The notes beneath the pieces were generated by a model. The model searched no databases. It saw only the letters and a program-made list of their open reading frames with translations, and was not told the DNA's origin. This document shows, in pieces, positions 46,113 through 54,869 of a stretch of 64,000 nucleotides of DNA; positions within the stretch are counted from its first letter, which is position 1, and each line of letters starts with the position of its first letter. Made by a program: the position numbers and the translations under genes. Source of the stretch: an uncultured Pseudomonadota bacterium (GTDB taxonomy: Bacteria > Pseudomonadota > Gammaproteobacteria > Methylococcales > Methylomonadaceae); assembly GCA_903848935.1 (NCBI GenBank), contig CAINHO010000028.1, forward strand, positions 1 to 64,000, in the 5' to 3' direction.

Positions 46113-47071
46113 GCCGTCACACAAAAATTATTGGTACAGGCGGCTATTTGCCTGAAAACGTCGTCACAAATCAGCAACTCGCGGAACGTGTCGAAACGTC
46201 TGATGAATGGATTTTTGAACGCACGGGAATTCGTAGTCGTTGCATTGTGGCGGCACACGAAACCGCCGCGAGCATGGCAGAAATTGCCGCGCGTCAAGCG
46301 ATTGAAGCCGCGCAAATTCAGCCGAATGACATTGATTTGATTATTGTTGCCACAGGAACGCCCGATAACGTTTATCCGAGTACCGCGTGTTTGTTGCAAC
46401 ATCGTTTAGGCGTGACAGGTGGCGTGGCGTTTGATATTCAAGCTGCGTGTTCAGGTTCGATTTTCGCGTTAAGCATCGCCGACCAATACATCAAATCAGG
46501 TGCGGCAAAAACCGTGTTAATCGTCGGTTCAGAAGTGTGTTCACGAATTGTTGATTGGACAGATCGCGGCACTTGCATTTTGTTTGGCGACGGCGCTGGG
46601 GCAATGTTGTTGCAAGCTTCCACCGAAGTCGGCGTATTATCGACACACATTCATTCCGATGGTCAATATGAAGATTTATTAAATTGTCCAAATCCACAAG
46701 CGATGGGCGATGACGAATCATTGGGCTACATTGCGATGCGTGGAAATGAAGTGTTTAAAGTTGCGGTGAATACGTTGGGTCGCATTGTTGATGAAACGCT
46801 CGAAGCGCACAACATGGATAAATCTGAAATCGATTGGCTCGTGCCGCATCAAGCGAACATTCGGATTATCGCGGCGACGGCGAAAAAGTTAAAAATGTCG
46901 ATGGAACAAGTCGTTGTCACGCTCGAAACACAAGGCAATACGTCGTCAGCGTCGGTTTTGTTGGCGTTCAATGAAGCGGTGCGTGATGGTCGAATTCAAC
47001 GTGGTCAAACGGTGTTGCTTGAAGCCTTTGGGGCGGGTTTTACTTGGGGTTCGGCGTTGTTGAAGTATTAA
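46109..47071 (+). CDS. fabH: 3-oxoacyl-ACP synthase III
   Basis: 320 residues. FabH condenses acetyl-CoA with malonyl-ACP to begin fatty acid synthesis. The catalytic triad is present: C114 in [11 protein letters not shown], His in VPHQANIRI and Asn in QGNTSSAS. The [12 protein letters not shown] block and the C-terminal [12 protein letters not shown] motif complete the thiolase fold. The start overlaps plsX by four bases. The usual next gene fabD appears only 1.66 kb further on, after a lipoprotein and two toxin-antitoxin modules. Confidence 0.97.
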   Translation: MSRHTKIIGTGGYLPENVVTNQQLAERVETSDEWIFERTGIRSRCIVAAHETAASMAEIAARQAIEAAQIQPNDIDLIIVATGTPDNVYPSTACLLQHRLGVTGGVAFDIQAACSGSIFALSIADQYIKSGAAKTVLIVGSEVCSRIVDWTDRGTCILFGDGAGAMLLQASTEVGVLSTHIHSDGQYEDLLNCPNPQAMGDDESLGYIAMRGNEVFKVAVNTLGRIVDETLEAHNMDKSEIDWLVPHQANIRIIAATAKKLKMSMEQVVVTLETQGNTSSASVLLAFNEAVRDGRIQRGQTVLLEAFGAGFTWGSALLKY

Positions 47072-47086
47072 CTTTAGAGGCGAAAA

Positions 47087-47641
47087 ATGAAGAAAATTGC
47101 TCTGATTTACATGGTTTTTATTACTGGGTGTACTTTTTCACAAAGACCTAACGAATTGAGAAATGATGTTACACCAGCTGAATACAGTAGCTCTAAAAAT
47201 GCCAAAGTTTTAGCTCTTTGTGTTCAAGATGAATGGGAAAGAATTGACAATTCATTGATGAAGGTGGAAATGCGAGAAAAATCTAATGGTTATTCTGTTT
47301 GGGTAAATCAATCAGTAGGTTCCTCGTTAAGCTATGTATCTATGAAAGACAATGCTACTTTCATAGCTGATATAGATAATTCCAAAACTGGCTCCGTCGT
47401 CCACTATTACACTATTTTTACATACAAAGAAGACTGGATTTCAGCTTTAAAAAAATGCCTAGTTGGAGGAAGTTCTGATGCTGTTATTGTGACTCCTGAA
47501 AATGTATCCACAGAATTATCTGTACCTGCAAATAATACAATTACTCAAAAGTTGCATGAACTTAATGAACTCAAAAAAAGTGGATTGATTACAGAGATTG
47601 AATTTCAAAATAAAAAGAAATCTTTGCTTGAAAAATTGTAG
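47087..47641 (+). CDS. Lipoprotein with C-terminal SHOCT domain, function unknown
   Basis: 184 residues. A signal peptide with lipobox (IALIYMVFITGC) predicts lipid attachment at Cys15. The central part has no recognised domain. The last ~30 residues, KLHELNELKKSGLITEIEFQNKK, form a SHOCT motif, a short helical element often found at protein ends and thought to mediate oligomerisation. The gene is more AT-rich than fabH and fabD, consistent with acquisition. It starts 15 bases after fabH. Its role in the fatty-acid locus is not evident. Confidence 0.8.
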   Translation: MKKIALIYMVFITGCTFSQRPNELRNDVTPAEYSSSKNAKVLALCVQDEWERIDNSLMKVEMREKSNGYSVWVNQSVGSSLSYVSMKDNATFIADIDNSKTGSVVHYYTIFTYKEDWISALKKCLVGGSSDAVIVTPENVSTELSVPANNTITQKLHELNELKKSGLITEIEFQNKKKSLLEKL

Positions 47642-47644
47642 TTT

Positions 47645-47694
47645 TGATTGATTTGGCTTTTGTGAGCTTTGAAATTTTGATTTTCTGGAGGTTT
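47645..47694 (+). repeat. Leader repeat copy 1, before the RelBE-like module
   Basis: TGATTGATTT (47645-47654), then a 16-base insert, then GAAATTTTGATTTTCTGGAGGTTT (47671-47694), which contains the GGAG Shine-Dalgarno. The same sequence without the 16-base insert and with one substitution recurs at 48132-48165 before brnT. Confidence 0.85.
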
Positions 47695-47698
47695 AAAA

Positions 47699-47893
47699 AT
47701 GAATACTTACGCGATTGAATTAGAAAACTTACCCGATTTTGCTCAAGTTGAATTATGGGATTTTTATCAGTTTTTGTTGCAGAAATATCAGGCAAAAACC
47801 GAGCAAGAAGATTTGGACGATTTACGTTTATTGCGTGAAACTCGTGACGAACCGACGATTTCATTTGCTGATTATTTGAAAAATGCAGATTGA
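47699..47893 (+). CDS. Putative antitoxin, DUF2281-like
   Basis: 64 residues, acidic. The N-terminal half ENLPDFAQVELWDFYQFLLQKY resembles DUF2281/VapB-like antitoxins, and the tail TISFADYLKN is the sort of disordered segment that binds a toxin. It overlaps the next gene, a RelE-like toxin, by 11 bases, the usual arrangement of such modules. GGAGG stands eight or nine bases upstream. Confidence 0.75.
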   Translation: MNTYAIELENLPDFAQVELWDFYQFLLQKYQAKTEQEDLDDLRLLRETRDEPTISFADYLKNAD

Positions 47894-48134
47894 ATTAAAA
47901 AAGTCGGCGGTGAAAGATTTAAAAGCCATTCCGAACGCCGCAAAAACCCACATTCACAACGCGATGGGCGAGTTGGTTAATTTTCCGAATGTCACGCAAG
48001 TGAAAAAACTGACGCAATTTGAACCTGCTTATCGTTTGCGTGTTGGTGATTATCGAATTTTGTTTGATGTCGAAGACGATAAAATTTTGATTGGTCGCGT
48101 TTTACATCGCAAAGAAAGCTATAAAACACGCTGA
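47883..48134 (+). CDS. RelE/ParE family toxin
   Basis: 83 residues. The fold pattern of RelE toxins is plain: IELKKSAVKDLKAIP at the start, a central helix, KKLTQFEPAYRLRVGDYRILFDVE with the conserved Arg residues, and IGRVLHRKESY at the end. RelE-type proteins cut mRNA in the ribosome; ParE types poison gyrase. The Arg-rich YRLRVGDYRILF segment fits RelE better. It directly follows its antitoxin and precedes the BrnTA module. Confidence 0.87.
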   Translation: MQIELKKSAVKDLKAIPNAAKTHIHNAMGELVNFPNVTQVKKLTQFEPAYRLRVGDYRILFDVEDDKILIGRVLHRKESYKTR

Positions 48135-48165
48135 TTGATTTGAAATTTTGATTTTTTGGAGGTTT
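48132..48165 (+). repeat. Leader repeat copy 2, before brnT
   Basis: TGATTGATTT directly followed by GAAATTTTGATTTTTTGGAGGTTT, matching copy 1 (47645-47694) at all but one base outside a 16-base indel. GGAGG here is the brnT ribosome binding site, eight bases before the ATG. The first bases overlap the RelE-like toxin stop. Confidence 0.85.
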
Positions 48166-48170
48166 TACGC

Positions 48171-48452
48171 ATGATTAAATTCACTTGGGACATACCAAAA
48201 TCCCAATCAAACTTTAAAAAACATGGCGTATCTTTTGACGAGGCAAAATCTGTTTTTTATGACGAGTTTGCCATTCAGTTTTACGATGATCCACATTCTC
48301 AAGACGAAGATCGTTTTTTGATGCTCGGCATGAGCAACCACTCACGACTACTTTTGATTTGCCATTGTGAGCGTGATGCGGGTCATTCAATTCGTATCAT
48401 TTCAGCGCGTAAGGCAACAAAAGAAGAATCAAAACATTATTCAAGGAGCTAA
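48171..48452 (+). CDS. brnT: BrnT family toxin
   Basis: 93 residues from ATG 48171, with GGAGG eight bases upstream; the ORF track begins at a TTG five codons earlier. BrnT features are clear: FTWDIPKSQSNFKKHGVSFDEAKSVFYDEFAI, the DEDRFLMLGMS strand and RIISARKATKEESKHY. BrnT is a RelE-fold ribonuclease that blocks translation. brnA follows after two bases, the normal order for this type II module. Confidence 0.92.
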   Translation: MIKFTWDIPKSQSNFKKHGVSFDEAKSVFYDEFAIQFYDDPHSQDEDRFLMLGMSNHSRLLLICHCERDAGHSIRIISARKATKEESKHYSRS

Positions 48453-48454
48453 TT

Positions 48455-48667
48455 ATGAAAACAGAATATGATTTATCAACGATGAAATCACGTAAAAATC
48501 CTTATGCTTCAAAGTTGAAAAAAGCAGTGAACCTTCGGTTAAGTGATGAGGTAATGACGTATTTCAAAGAGATGGAAACAGAATTAGGTGTGCCTTATCA
48601 AAGTTTAATCAATTTGTATTTGAGTGATTGCGTTTCGCAAAAAAAGAAAATGACGGTTTCATGGTAG
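48455..48667 (+). CDS. brnA: BrnA-like antitoxin
   Basis: 70 residues. AVNLRLSDEVMTYFKEMETELGVPYQSLINLYLSD is a ribbon-helix-helix DNA-binding region of the BrnA/CopG type, placed at the C-terminal half as in BrnA. BrnA neutralises BrnT and represses its operon as a complex. GGAG sits nine bases upstream of the ATG, within the brnT end. The first 25 residues are basic. Confidence 0.88.
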   Translation: MKTEYDLSTMKSRKNPYASKLKKAVNLRLSDEVMTYFKEMETELGVPYQSLINLYLSDCVSQKKKMTVSW

Positions 48668-48681
48668 AAAATGCGCGTTAA

Positions 48682-48708
48682 TTGACGTTGAAATGACATA
48701 ACTAAATT
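48682..48708 (+). promoter_or_regulatory. Possible promoter for fabD
   Basis: TTGACG (48682-48687) and TAAATT (48703-48708) are 15 bases apart in the 65-base gap before fabD. The spacing is short and the -10 imperfect. Such a promoter would explain how fabD stays expressed behind two autorepressed toxin-antitoxin modules. Confidence 0.3.
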
Positions 48709-48732
48709 TTAAACTTTTACTTTTTATAAAAC

Positions 48733-49686
48733 ATGACAGAACAAACCTATAATTTAGCCTTCGTATTTCCTGGACAAGGTTCGCAATCAACAGGAATGCT
48801 CAACGATTTAGCTGCGACTTATCCCGAAATTAAACAAACTTTTGAACGCGCTTCGGATGCGTTGCAAAAAGATTTGTGGGCATTAGTTACCGACGAAGCG
48901 TTGGTAACTGAATTAAATCAAACTCAGAACACACAACCCGCGATGCTTGCGACAGGCGTTGCAGTTTGGAATGTGTGGACAAAACACAGTGCAATTCGTC
49001 CATCTTGGATAGCGGGACACAGTTTGGGCGAATACAGCGCGTTAGTTTGTGCGGAAGCATTAAATTTTGAAGATGCAATTAAACTCGTCGCTTTGCGTGG
49101 TGAATTGATGCAGCAAGCCGTGCCAGAAGGTGTCGGCGCAATGGCGGCAATTCTAGGTTTAGAAGATCATGAAGTTGTCAAAATTTGCGCTGAAGCAGAG
49201 CAGGGCGAAGTGGTTTCGGCGGTGAATTTTAATTCACAAGGGCAAGTCGTAATTGCGGGTCACAAAGCCGCTGTTGAACGCGCAATGATTGGTGCAAAAG
49301 AAGCTGGTGCAAAACGTGCGATTTTGTTGCCTGTTAGCGTGCCGTCACATTGCGCGTTAATGTTGCCAGCCGCTGAAAAATTAGCCGAAGCTCTTGAAAA
49401 CATCACCATTCACGCACCAAAGGCAACGCTAATTCACAACGTTGACGTGCTATCGCATTCTTCGCCAGAATTGATTCGTCACGCACTAAAAGAGCAACTT
49501 TATAAACCCGTGCGTTGGGTCGATACGATTAAATTTATGGCAGACCAAGGCGTGACACGCTTTGTGGAATGTGGCGCGGGAAAAGTGTTAATCGGTTTAA
49601 ACAAACGTATTGCTAAAGATGCCGAGCATTTCGCGCTTTACGATACAGAAACAATGAACAAAGTAATGGAGCAACTCAATGACTAA
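48733..49686 (+). CDS. fabD: Malonyl-CoA:ACP transacylase
   Basis: 317 residues. FabD moves malonyl from CoA to ACP. FVFPGQGSQSTGM, the catalytic AGHSLGEYSAL with Ser97, the QQAVPEGVGAMAAILG segment and VPSHCALM with the catalytic His are present. VECGAGKVLIGLNKR is the conserved end. It overlaps fabG by eight bases. It is separated from fabH by the lipoprotein and toxin-antitoxin genes. Confidence 0.97.
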   Translation: MTEQTYNLAFVFPGQGSQSTGMLNDLAATYPEIKQTFERASDALQKDLWALVTDEALVTELNQTQNTQPAMLATGVAVWNVWTKHSAIRPSWIAGHSLGEYSALVCAEALNFEDAIKLVALRGELMQQAVPEGVGAMAAILGLEDHEVVKICAEAEQGEVVSAVNFNSQGQVVIAGHKAAVERAMIGAKEAGAKRAILLPVSVPSHCALMLPAAEKLAEALENITIHAPKATLIHNVDVLSHSSPELIRHALKEQLYKPVRWVDTIKFMADQGVTRFVECGAGKVLIGLNKRIAKDAEHFALYDTETMNKVMEQLND

Positions 49687-50407
49687 GCAAATTGCTTTAA
49701 TAACGGGCGCAAGCCGTGGAATCGGACGTGCAATTGCAGAACGTTTAGCTGAAGACGGTTTTTTCGTTTTAGGCACAGCAACTTCTGAAAGTGGCGCGGC
49801 GGCAATTTCGACTTATTTAGGTGAAAACGGTAAAGGTTTAATGCTCGACGTTTCAAATGCCGAATCGATTGAAAACGTGATGAAATCAATTACAGACGAA
49901 TTCGGAACGCCACACGTTTTAGTGAATAACGCAGGAATTACCCGCGACAATTTATTGATGCGTATGAAAGATGATGAATGGGATGATATTATTTCAACCA
50001 ATTTAACGTCCGTTTTCCGTATGAGCAAAGCGGTTTTGCGCGGCATGATGAAAGCGAAAACAGGGCGAATTATTAACATTTCATCCGTTGTCGGTTCAAC
50101 AGGAAACGCGGGACAAGCGAATTACGCAGCGGCAAAAGCGGGCATGATTGGTTTTACCAAATCGATGGCAAAAGAAGTTGGATCTCGCAATATCACGGTG
50201 AATTCCGTCGCGCCTGGTTTCATCGATACCGACATGACCAAAGAACTCAGCGACGACATCAAAAATCATTTACTAAGCGCGATTCCATTGGCGCGTTTAG
50301 GCGATTCGAAAGAAATCGCCCACGCTGTGAGCTTTTTGGCATCTAATGGCGCGGCGTATATTACGGGCGAAACGCTTCATGTGAATGGCGGAATGTTCAT
50401 GCCTTAA
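49679..50407 (+). CDS. fabG: 3-oxoacyl-ACP reductase
   Basis: 242 residues, a short-chain dehydrogenase. The N-terminal cofactor site is ITGASRGIGRAIA; NNAGITRDNLLMRM and the catalytic Ser, Tyr and Lys (SSVVGSTGNAGQANYAAAK) are typical of FabG. VAPGFIDTDMT and the ending ITGETLHVNGGMFM are canonical. It reduces 3-oxoacyl-ACP with NADPH in each elongation round. It overlaps fabD by eight bases. Confidence 0.97.
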   Translation: MTKQIALITGASRGIGRAIAERLAEDGFFVLGTATSESGAAAISTYLGENGKGLMLDVSNAESIENVMKSITDEFGTPHVLVNNAGITRDNLLMRMKDDEWDDIISTNLTSVFRMSKAVLRGMMKAKTGRIINISSVVGSTGNAGQANYAAAKAGMIGFTKSMAKEVGSRNITVNSVAPGFIDTDMTKELSDDIKNHLLSAIPLARLGDSKEIAHAVSFLASNGAAYITGETLHVNGGMFMP

Positions 50408-50410
50408 ATA

Positions 50411-50439
50411 TGTGACTTTGCGGCATAATGCCGTATAAT
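50411..50439 (+). promoter_or_regulatory. Possible promoter in the fabG-acpP gap
   Basis: TATAAT at 50434-50439 is a consensus -10; TGTGAC at 50411-50416 sits 17 bases before it as a weak -35. The predicted start would be upstream of the terminator hairpin at 50449, giving acpP a leader that can fold. Confidence 0.45.
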
Positions 50440-50448
50440 TCGCACCGT

Positions 50449-50476
50449 TGCCAGCCAATTGATGGCGGCATTTTTT
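50449..50476 (+). terminator. Intrinsic terminator between fabG and acpP
   Basis: TGCC-A-GCC pairs with GGC-GGCA (one bulged A, loop AATTGAT), followed by six Ts (50471-50476). It separates the fabG and acpP transcripts, perhaps only partly. Confidence 0.7.
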
Positions 50477-50544
50477 AGTAAAAACAATAACAATATCCAA
50501 GATAAGCGTTATTTCAATCGCTTGTTTTGTTAGAGGAATAAATT

Positions 50545-50775
50545 ATGAGTAACATTGAAGAACGAGTTAAAAAAATTGTTTCTGAGCAATTAGGTGTTAA
50601 AGACGAAATCGCTAATGACGCATCATTTGTTGATGATTTAGGCGCAGATTCACTCGACACCGTTGAACTCGTTATGGCTTTAGAAGAAGAATTTGAATGC
50701 GAAATTCCAGACGAAGAAGCTGAAAAAATCACCACCGTTCAACAAGCGATTGATTACGTTACTTCTCACGCTTAA
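50545..50775 (+). CDS. acpP: Acyl carrier protein
   Basis: 76 residues, strongly acidic. The phosphopantetheine site is [17 protein letters not shown] with Ser36. The C-terminal [20 protein letters not shown] helix is typical. It carries growing acyl chains. AGAGGAAT lies before the ATG, a strong ribosome binding site. A 137-base gap with a promoter-like box and a terminator precedes it, so its level can be set apart from fabDG. Confidence 0.98.
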   Translation: MSNIEERVKKIVSEQLGVKDEIANDASFVDDLGADSLDTVELVMALEEEFECEIPDEEAEKITTVQQAIDYVTSHA

Positions 50776-50783
50776 TTTTAAAG

Positions 50784-50820
50784 TGCGTGTGGATGGACGC
50801 TCGTTCATCCACGGCACGCA
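50784..50820 (+). other. Strong stem-loop between acpP and fabF
   Basis: TGCGTG TGGATG (50784-50795) pairs with CATCCA (CGG bulge) CACGCA (50806-50820), giving 12 base pairs with a 3-base bulge. There is no U-run after it. It may limit read-through from the highly expressed acpP or stabilise its transcript. Confidence 0.6.
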
Positions 50821-50868
50821 TCAAATCCCCCATTCTTTTCCCTCTTTATTTTTCTACGGTACACAACA

Positions 50869-52110
50869 TTGAAACGTCGAGTCGTCATCACAGGATTAGG
50901 CGCAGTCACGCCTTTAGCTAACACGGTTGCAGACACTTGGGCTGGTATTATCAGCGGCAAAAGTGGCATTAGCGCAATTGATTCTTTTGATATTTCCCCT
51001 TTTGCGACCACATTCGGTGGCGTAATTCGTAATTTTGACATTAGCCAATATATCGCCGAAAAAGACGCGAAACGCATGGATGGTTTTGTCCATTACGGCA
51101 TCGCGGCGGGTTGTCAGGCATTTGAAGATTCGGGTTTAGTCGTCACCGAAGAAAATGCAGAACGAATTGGCGTGGCAATTGGTTCAGGAATCGGCGGCAT
51201 TACCGGCATTGAAGATTGTTATGCCACCTATGAAAAAGGTGGCCCGCGTCGAATTTCACCGTTTTTCGTGCCTGGCAACATTATCAACATGATTTCCGGT
51301 AATTTGTCGATTAAATACGGTTTGAAAGGTCCAAACTTTGCGATTGTCACCGCGTGTGCAACGGGAACGCATAACATTGGCGATGCAGCGCGTTTAATTA
51401 AATATGGCGATGCCGATGTAATGATTGCGGGTGGCGCAGAACGTTGTACAACTTCGCCGACTGCAATGGGTGGTTTTGCTTCGGCAAAAGCCCTTTCACG
51501 TCGCAACGACGCGCCACAACAAGCCAGTCGTCCGTGGGATAAAGACCGCGATGGTTTTGTTTTAAGTGACGGTGCGGGCGTGGTGGTTTTAGAAGAACTC
51601 GAACACGCCAAAGCGCGTGGTGCGAAAATTTACGCGGAACTTGTCGGTTATGGCATGAGTGGCGACGCTTATCACATTACGACACCATCAGCAGGTGGTG
51701 AAGGTGCAGCGCGTTGTATGCGAAATGCTTTGCGTGATGCGGGTTTGAATGTTTCTGATGTGGATTATATCAACGCCCACGGTACATCTACACCGGCGGG
51801 TGATTTAGGTGAAACGCAAGCGATGAAAGCCGCTTTAGGTGAACACGCTTACAAAGTCGCAATCAGTTCAACCAAATCAATGCTTGGTCACATGTTAGGC
51901 GCGGCAGGTGGTATTGAAGCCGTTTTAACTGCATTGAGTATTCAAAATAAAATTGCACCACCTACCATAAACTTAGAAAATCAAGACCCCGAATGCGATT
52001 TAGATTATGTGCCGAATACGGCGCGTGATATGAAAATAGACGTGGCTATGTCGAATTCGTTTGGATTCGGCGGCACAAATGGAACGTTGATTTTCAAACG
52101 TTACCAATAA
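50869..52110 (+). CDS. fabF: 3-oxoacyl-ACP synthase II
   Basis: 413 residues. The start must be TTG 50869, since [15 protein letters not shown] begins immediately and no ATG or GTG fits; no strong Shine-Dalgarno is seen, so translation may be moderate. FabF elongates acyl-ACP. Catalytic C163 lies in [11 protein letters not shown], with His residues in [11 protein letters not shown] and [12 protein letters not shown]. The ending [15 protein letters not shown] is canonical. It is followed by pabC after 30 bases. Confidence 0.97.
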   Translation: MKRRVVITGLGAVTPLANTVADTWAGIISGKSGISAIDSFDISPFATTFGGVIRNFDISQYIAEKDAKRMDGFVHYGIAAGCQAFEDSGLVVTEENAERIGVAIGSGIGGITGIEDCYATYEKGGPRRISPFFVPGNIINMISGNLSIKYGLKGPNFAIVTACATGTHNIGDAARLIKYGDADVMIAGGAERCTTSPTAMGGFASAKALSRRNDAPQQASRPWDKDRDGFVLSDGAGVVVLEELEHAKARGAKIYAELVGYGMSGDAYHITTPSAGGEGAARCMRNALRDAGLNVSDVDYINAHGTSTPAGDLGETQAMKAALGEHAYKVAISSTKSMLGHMLGAAGGIEAVLTALSIQNKIAPPTINLENQDPECDLDYVPNTARDMKIDVAMSNSFGFGGTNGTLIFKRYQ

Positions 52111-52140
52111 AAAATTTTACTCAAACCACGATTTGTGAAA

Positions 52141-52971
52141 ATGCTCGTCAATGGTGAATACAAAGACACTATTGCCATCATGGATCGTGGTTTTCAATAC
52201 GGCGACGGACTATTTGAAACAATCGAAGTTCGTCAAAACACGCCAATTTTTCTTGAACAACATCTACAACGTTTAAGCAACGATTCACGGCGGATTCATC
52301 TTCCAATGCTCGATTTAGAGCTATTGCGTTCAGAAATAAAACAGCTTTGTCAAAATTCGGGCAATGCCGTTTTAAAAATCATCATTACTCGTGGTTCTGG
52401 CGGACGTGGTTATCGTCAGCCCGATGATATTCAACCGACACGCATTTTAAGTTTGTATCCATTTCCTGATTATCCACAAAATTATTATTCTGATGGAATC
52501 GTGGCACGAATTTGTGATACTCGATTGGGTTTAAATCCGATTCTTGCTGGAATTAAACATTTAAATCGAGTAGAACAAGTTATGGCAAGGGCTGAATGGA
52601 ATGAGGCAACGATTCAAGAAGGAATTATGCTTGACATAAACAGACATGTCATTGAAGGCACAATGACTAATGTTTTTTATGTAAAGAAAAAAGCACTATA
52701 TACGTCACCACTTAAAGACTGTGGTATTGCAGGAATTATTCGTTCCTGGATTATGGAATCTCAAATACGTTTATTATTTCCTATTTTCGAACAAGATTTT
52801 TTTATTGACGATTTGTTTGGTGCAGATGAAATTTTTGTCTGTAATTCTGTGATTGGAATTTGGGGAATACGCAAACTAGAGAAACATCGTTATACCGTTG
52901 GAAAAATAACTAAACAGTTACAACTTGCTCTCGAAAACGAAAAACAAAAACAGGTGGCTTTATGCAATTGA
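52141..52971 (+). CDS. pabC: Aminodeoxychorismate lyase PabC
   Basis: 276 residues from ATG 52141; GTG 52135 is an alternative and neither has a clear Shine-Dalgarno. This PLP enzyme of fold type IV releases 4-aminobenzoate for folate. DRGFQYGDGLFETIEV opens the domain. IKHLNRVEQVMARAEW carries the PLP lysine, and EGTMTNVFYV and DEIFVCNSVIGIWGI follow. Close relatives are branched-chain and D-amino acid transaminases; the fabF-pabC-mltG context settles the call. The 3' half is more AT-rich than its neighbours. It overlaps mltG by ten bases. Confidence 0.92.
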   Translation: MLVNGEYKDTIAIMDRGFQYGDGLFETIEVRQNTPIFLEQHLQRLSNDSRRIHLPMLDLELLRSEIKQLCQNSGNAVLKIIITRGSGGRGYRQPDDIQPTRILSLYPFPDYPQNYYSDGIVARICDTRLGLNPILAGIKHLNRVEQVMARAEWNEATIQEGIMLDINRHVIEGTMTNVFYVKKKALYTSPLKDCGIAGIIRSWIMESQIRLLFPIFEQDFFIDDLFGADEIFVCNSVIGIWGIRKLEKHRYTVGKITKQLQLALENEKQKQVALCN

Positions 52972-53975
52972 GTAAAATCGCAGGTTATACGCTGATTGGC
53001 TTTAGTTATGTCGGCGGTTGGATTTGGATGGATTATGAAAGTGCCATCAGCAATCCGACTGTTTTCGACAAACCTGTGACAATTGAAATTGAGAAAGGCG
53101 AAAATTTAAAGCAAATCACGGATAAATTGGTCGCTCAAAACGTCAAAATCAAACCGTTTTGGTTCAAATTTTTAGCGAAACGAAATGGCGCAAATAAAAA
53201 AATAAAATCGGGTGAATATGAACTTACCAAAGGCATAACGGGAAAGGAAATTTTAGCGTTATTTGTACAAGGTAAAGTTAAACAGCACGCTATTACCTTT
53301 CCCGAAGGTTGGAATTTCAAACAAATTCGCCAAACGTTAAACACGAATCCGTATATTGAACACACGTTGCAAGCTTTGCCATTCGAGACGATTCCCACAA
53401 AATTAGGTATTTCGCAACATCACCCAGAAGGGCTATTTTTTCCTGACACTTATTTTTTTGAAAAACACACATCGGACGTGGCAATTTTAAAACGTGCTTA
53501 CAGCAAAATGCAGGTCGTGTTAGCTGAAGAATGGCAACACAAAGCTGAAAATTTACCGCTCACAACGCCGTATCAAGCATTGATTTTGGCTTCGATTATC
53601 GAAAAAGAAACTGCTGCACCGTTTGAACGCGCTCAAATTGCAGGCGTGTTTAGTCGCCGTTTGCAACAAGATATGATGTTACAAACTGACCCGACCGTGA
53701 TTTACGGCATGGGCGATTCGTATCAAGGTAATATCAAAGCGGCGGATTTAATGTTGTCCACGCCTTATAACACTTACACTTTCAAAGGCTTACCGCCCAC
53801 GCCGATTGCAATGTCGGGACGTGCAGCAATTCATGCGGCGTTGCATCCCGACACGAGTGACACGTTATTTTTCGTAGCGAAAGGCGATGGCACACACGTT
53901 TTTTCGGCAAATTTAGAGGCGCATAATGCCGCTGTCGAAACTTATCAACGTCACAAAAATGGAACAACCCAATGA
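52962..53975 (+). CDS. mltG: Endolytic murein transglycosylase MltG
   Basis: 337 residues. One N-terminal helix ([18 protein letters not shown]) anchors it in the inner membrane. A LysM-like region ([17 protein letters not shown]) precedes the YceG domain: [12 protein letters not shown], the catalytic Glu in [30 protein letters not shown] and [13 protein letters not shown]. MltG cuts nascent glycan strands and may set their length. It overlaps pabC and the VF530 gene. Confidence 0.95.
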   Translation: MQLSKIAGYTLIGFSYVGGWIWMDYESAISNPTVFDKPVTIEIEKGENLKQITDKLVAQNVKIKPFWFKFLAKRNGANKKIKSGEYELTKGITGKEILALFVQGKVKQHAITFPEGWNFKQIRQTLNTNPYIEHTLQALPFETIPTKLGISQHHPEGLFFPDTYFFEKHTSDVAILKRAYSKMQVVLAEEWQHKAENLPLTTPYQALILASIIEKETAAPFERAQIAGVFSRRLQQDMMLQTDPTVIYGMGDSYQGNIKAADLMLSTPYNTYTFKGLPPTPIAMSGRAAIHAALHPDTSDTLFFVAKGDGTHVFSANLEAHNAAVETYQRHKNGTTQ

Positions 53976-54196
53976 CTGACAAAAAACTTCGTCAACATTT
54001 AAACGGCATAACTTTGGAAAATATACTCTACGAACTGGTCGATTATTATGGCTGGCGTGAACTGAGTGAATTAGTCGAAATTCGCTGTTTTTATAATGAT
54101 CCCAGTATCAAATCGAGTCTAACGTTTTTACGCAAAACGCCGTGGGCGCGAACCGAAGTCGAAACATTATATTGCTCGCTCAAAGAACACGATTAA
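53972..54196 (+). CDS. VF530 family protein (DUF2132)
   Basis: 74 residues. [31 protein letters not shown] and [22 protein letters not shown] match the VF530 family, small helical proteins suggested to bind DNA. Its job is unknown. It overlaps mltG by four bases and precedes tmk by 15 bases, an insertion into the otherwise conserved mltG-tmk order. Confidence 0.9.
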   Translation: MTDKKLRQHLNGITLENILYELVDYYGWRELSELVEIRCFYNDPSIKSSLTFLRKTPWARTEVETLYCSLKEHD

Positions 54197-54211
54197 AACG
54201 AGGTATACGAC

Positions 54212-54835
54212 ATGAGCAGAGGCAAATTTATCACTTTTGAAGGCGGCGAGGGCGTTGGCAAAACGACCAACGTATCCTTTGTTGAAAGCTATTTGCAAGC
54301 GCGAAATATCCCGCTCGTCGTCACTCGTGAGCCTGGTGGAACACCGTTAGCAGAAAAATTACGCACCTTATTGCTCAACAAAAAAAGCGAAGCGATTGCC
54401 GAAGAAGCGGAATTATTGTTAATGTTCGCTGCCAGAGCGCAACACATTAAGCACGTCATCGAACCCGCATTGGCGCGTGGCGATTGGGTAGTTTGTGACC
54501 GATTTACCGATGCAACCTATGCGTATCAAGGTGGCGGACGGAATATGAAAATTAGTACCATCGAAGGCTTAGAAAATTTAGTGCAAGGAAATTTGCGCCC
54601 CGATTTGACCTTATTGCTCGACGCGCCGGTAAAAATTGGCATGGAACGCGCCGGAAAACGCGGTGCATTCGACCGTTTTGAATCGGAAACCGTGCAATTT
54701 TTTGAAGATGTGCGCCGTGCCTATTTGTTGCAAGCTGAACTTTATCCACAACGTATTAAACTCATTAAAGCAAATCAGCCGCTCGCCGATGTTCAGCAAG
54801 CGATTATCTATGCTTTAAGTCCATTGTTGCGATAA
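54212..54835 (+). CDS. tmk: Thymidylate kinase
   Basis: 207 residues. It phosphorylates dTMP to dTDP. P-loop FEGGEGVGKTTN, the DRY-like segment VVCDRFTDATYAYQGGGR and TREPGGTPLAEKLR are conserved. A LID-type region rich in Arg (ERAGKRGAFDRFE) is present, as in E. coli-type kinases. It normally stands directly before holB; here a symporter gene intervenes. GAGGTATACGAC before the ATG supplies the ribosome binding site. Confidence 0.97.
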   Translation: MSRGKFITFEGGEGVGKTTNVSFVESYLQARNIPLVVTREPGGTPLAEKLRTLLLNKKSEAIAEEAELLLMFAARAQHIKHVIEPALARGDWVVCDRFTDATYAYQGGGRNMKISTIEGLENLVQGNLRPDLTLLLDAPVKIGMERAGKRGAFDRFESETVQFFEDVRRAYLLQAELYPQRIKLIKANQPLADVQQAIIYALSPLLR

Positions 54836-54869
54836 TTCGCAGCATTCCTATCTTTCTTTCAGAAGCACC

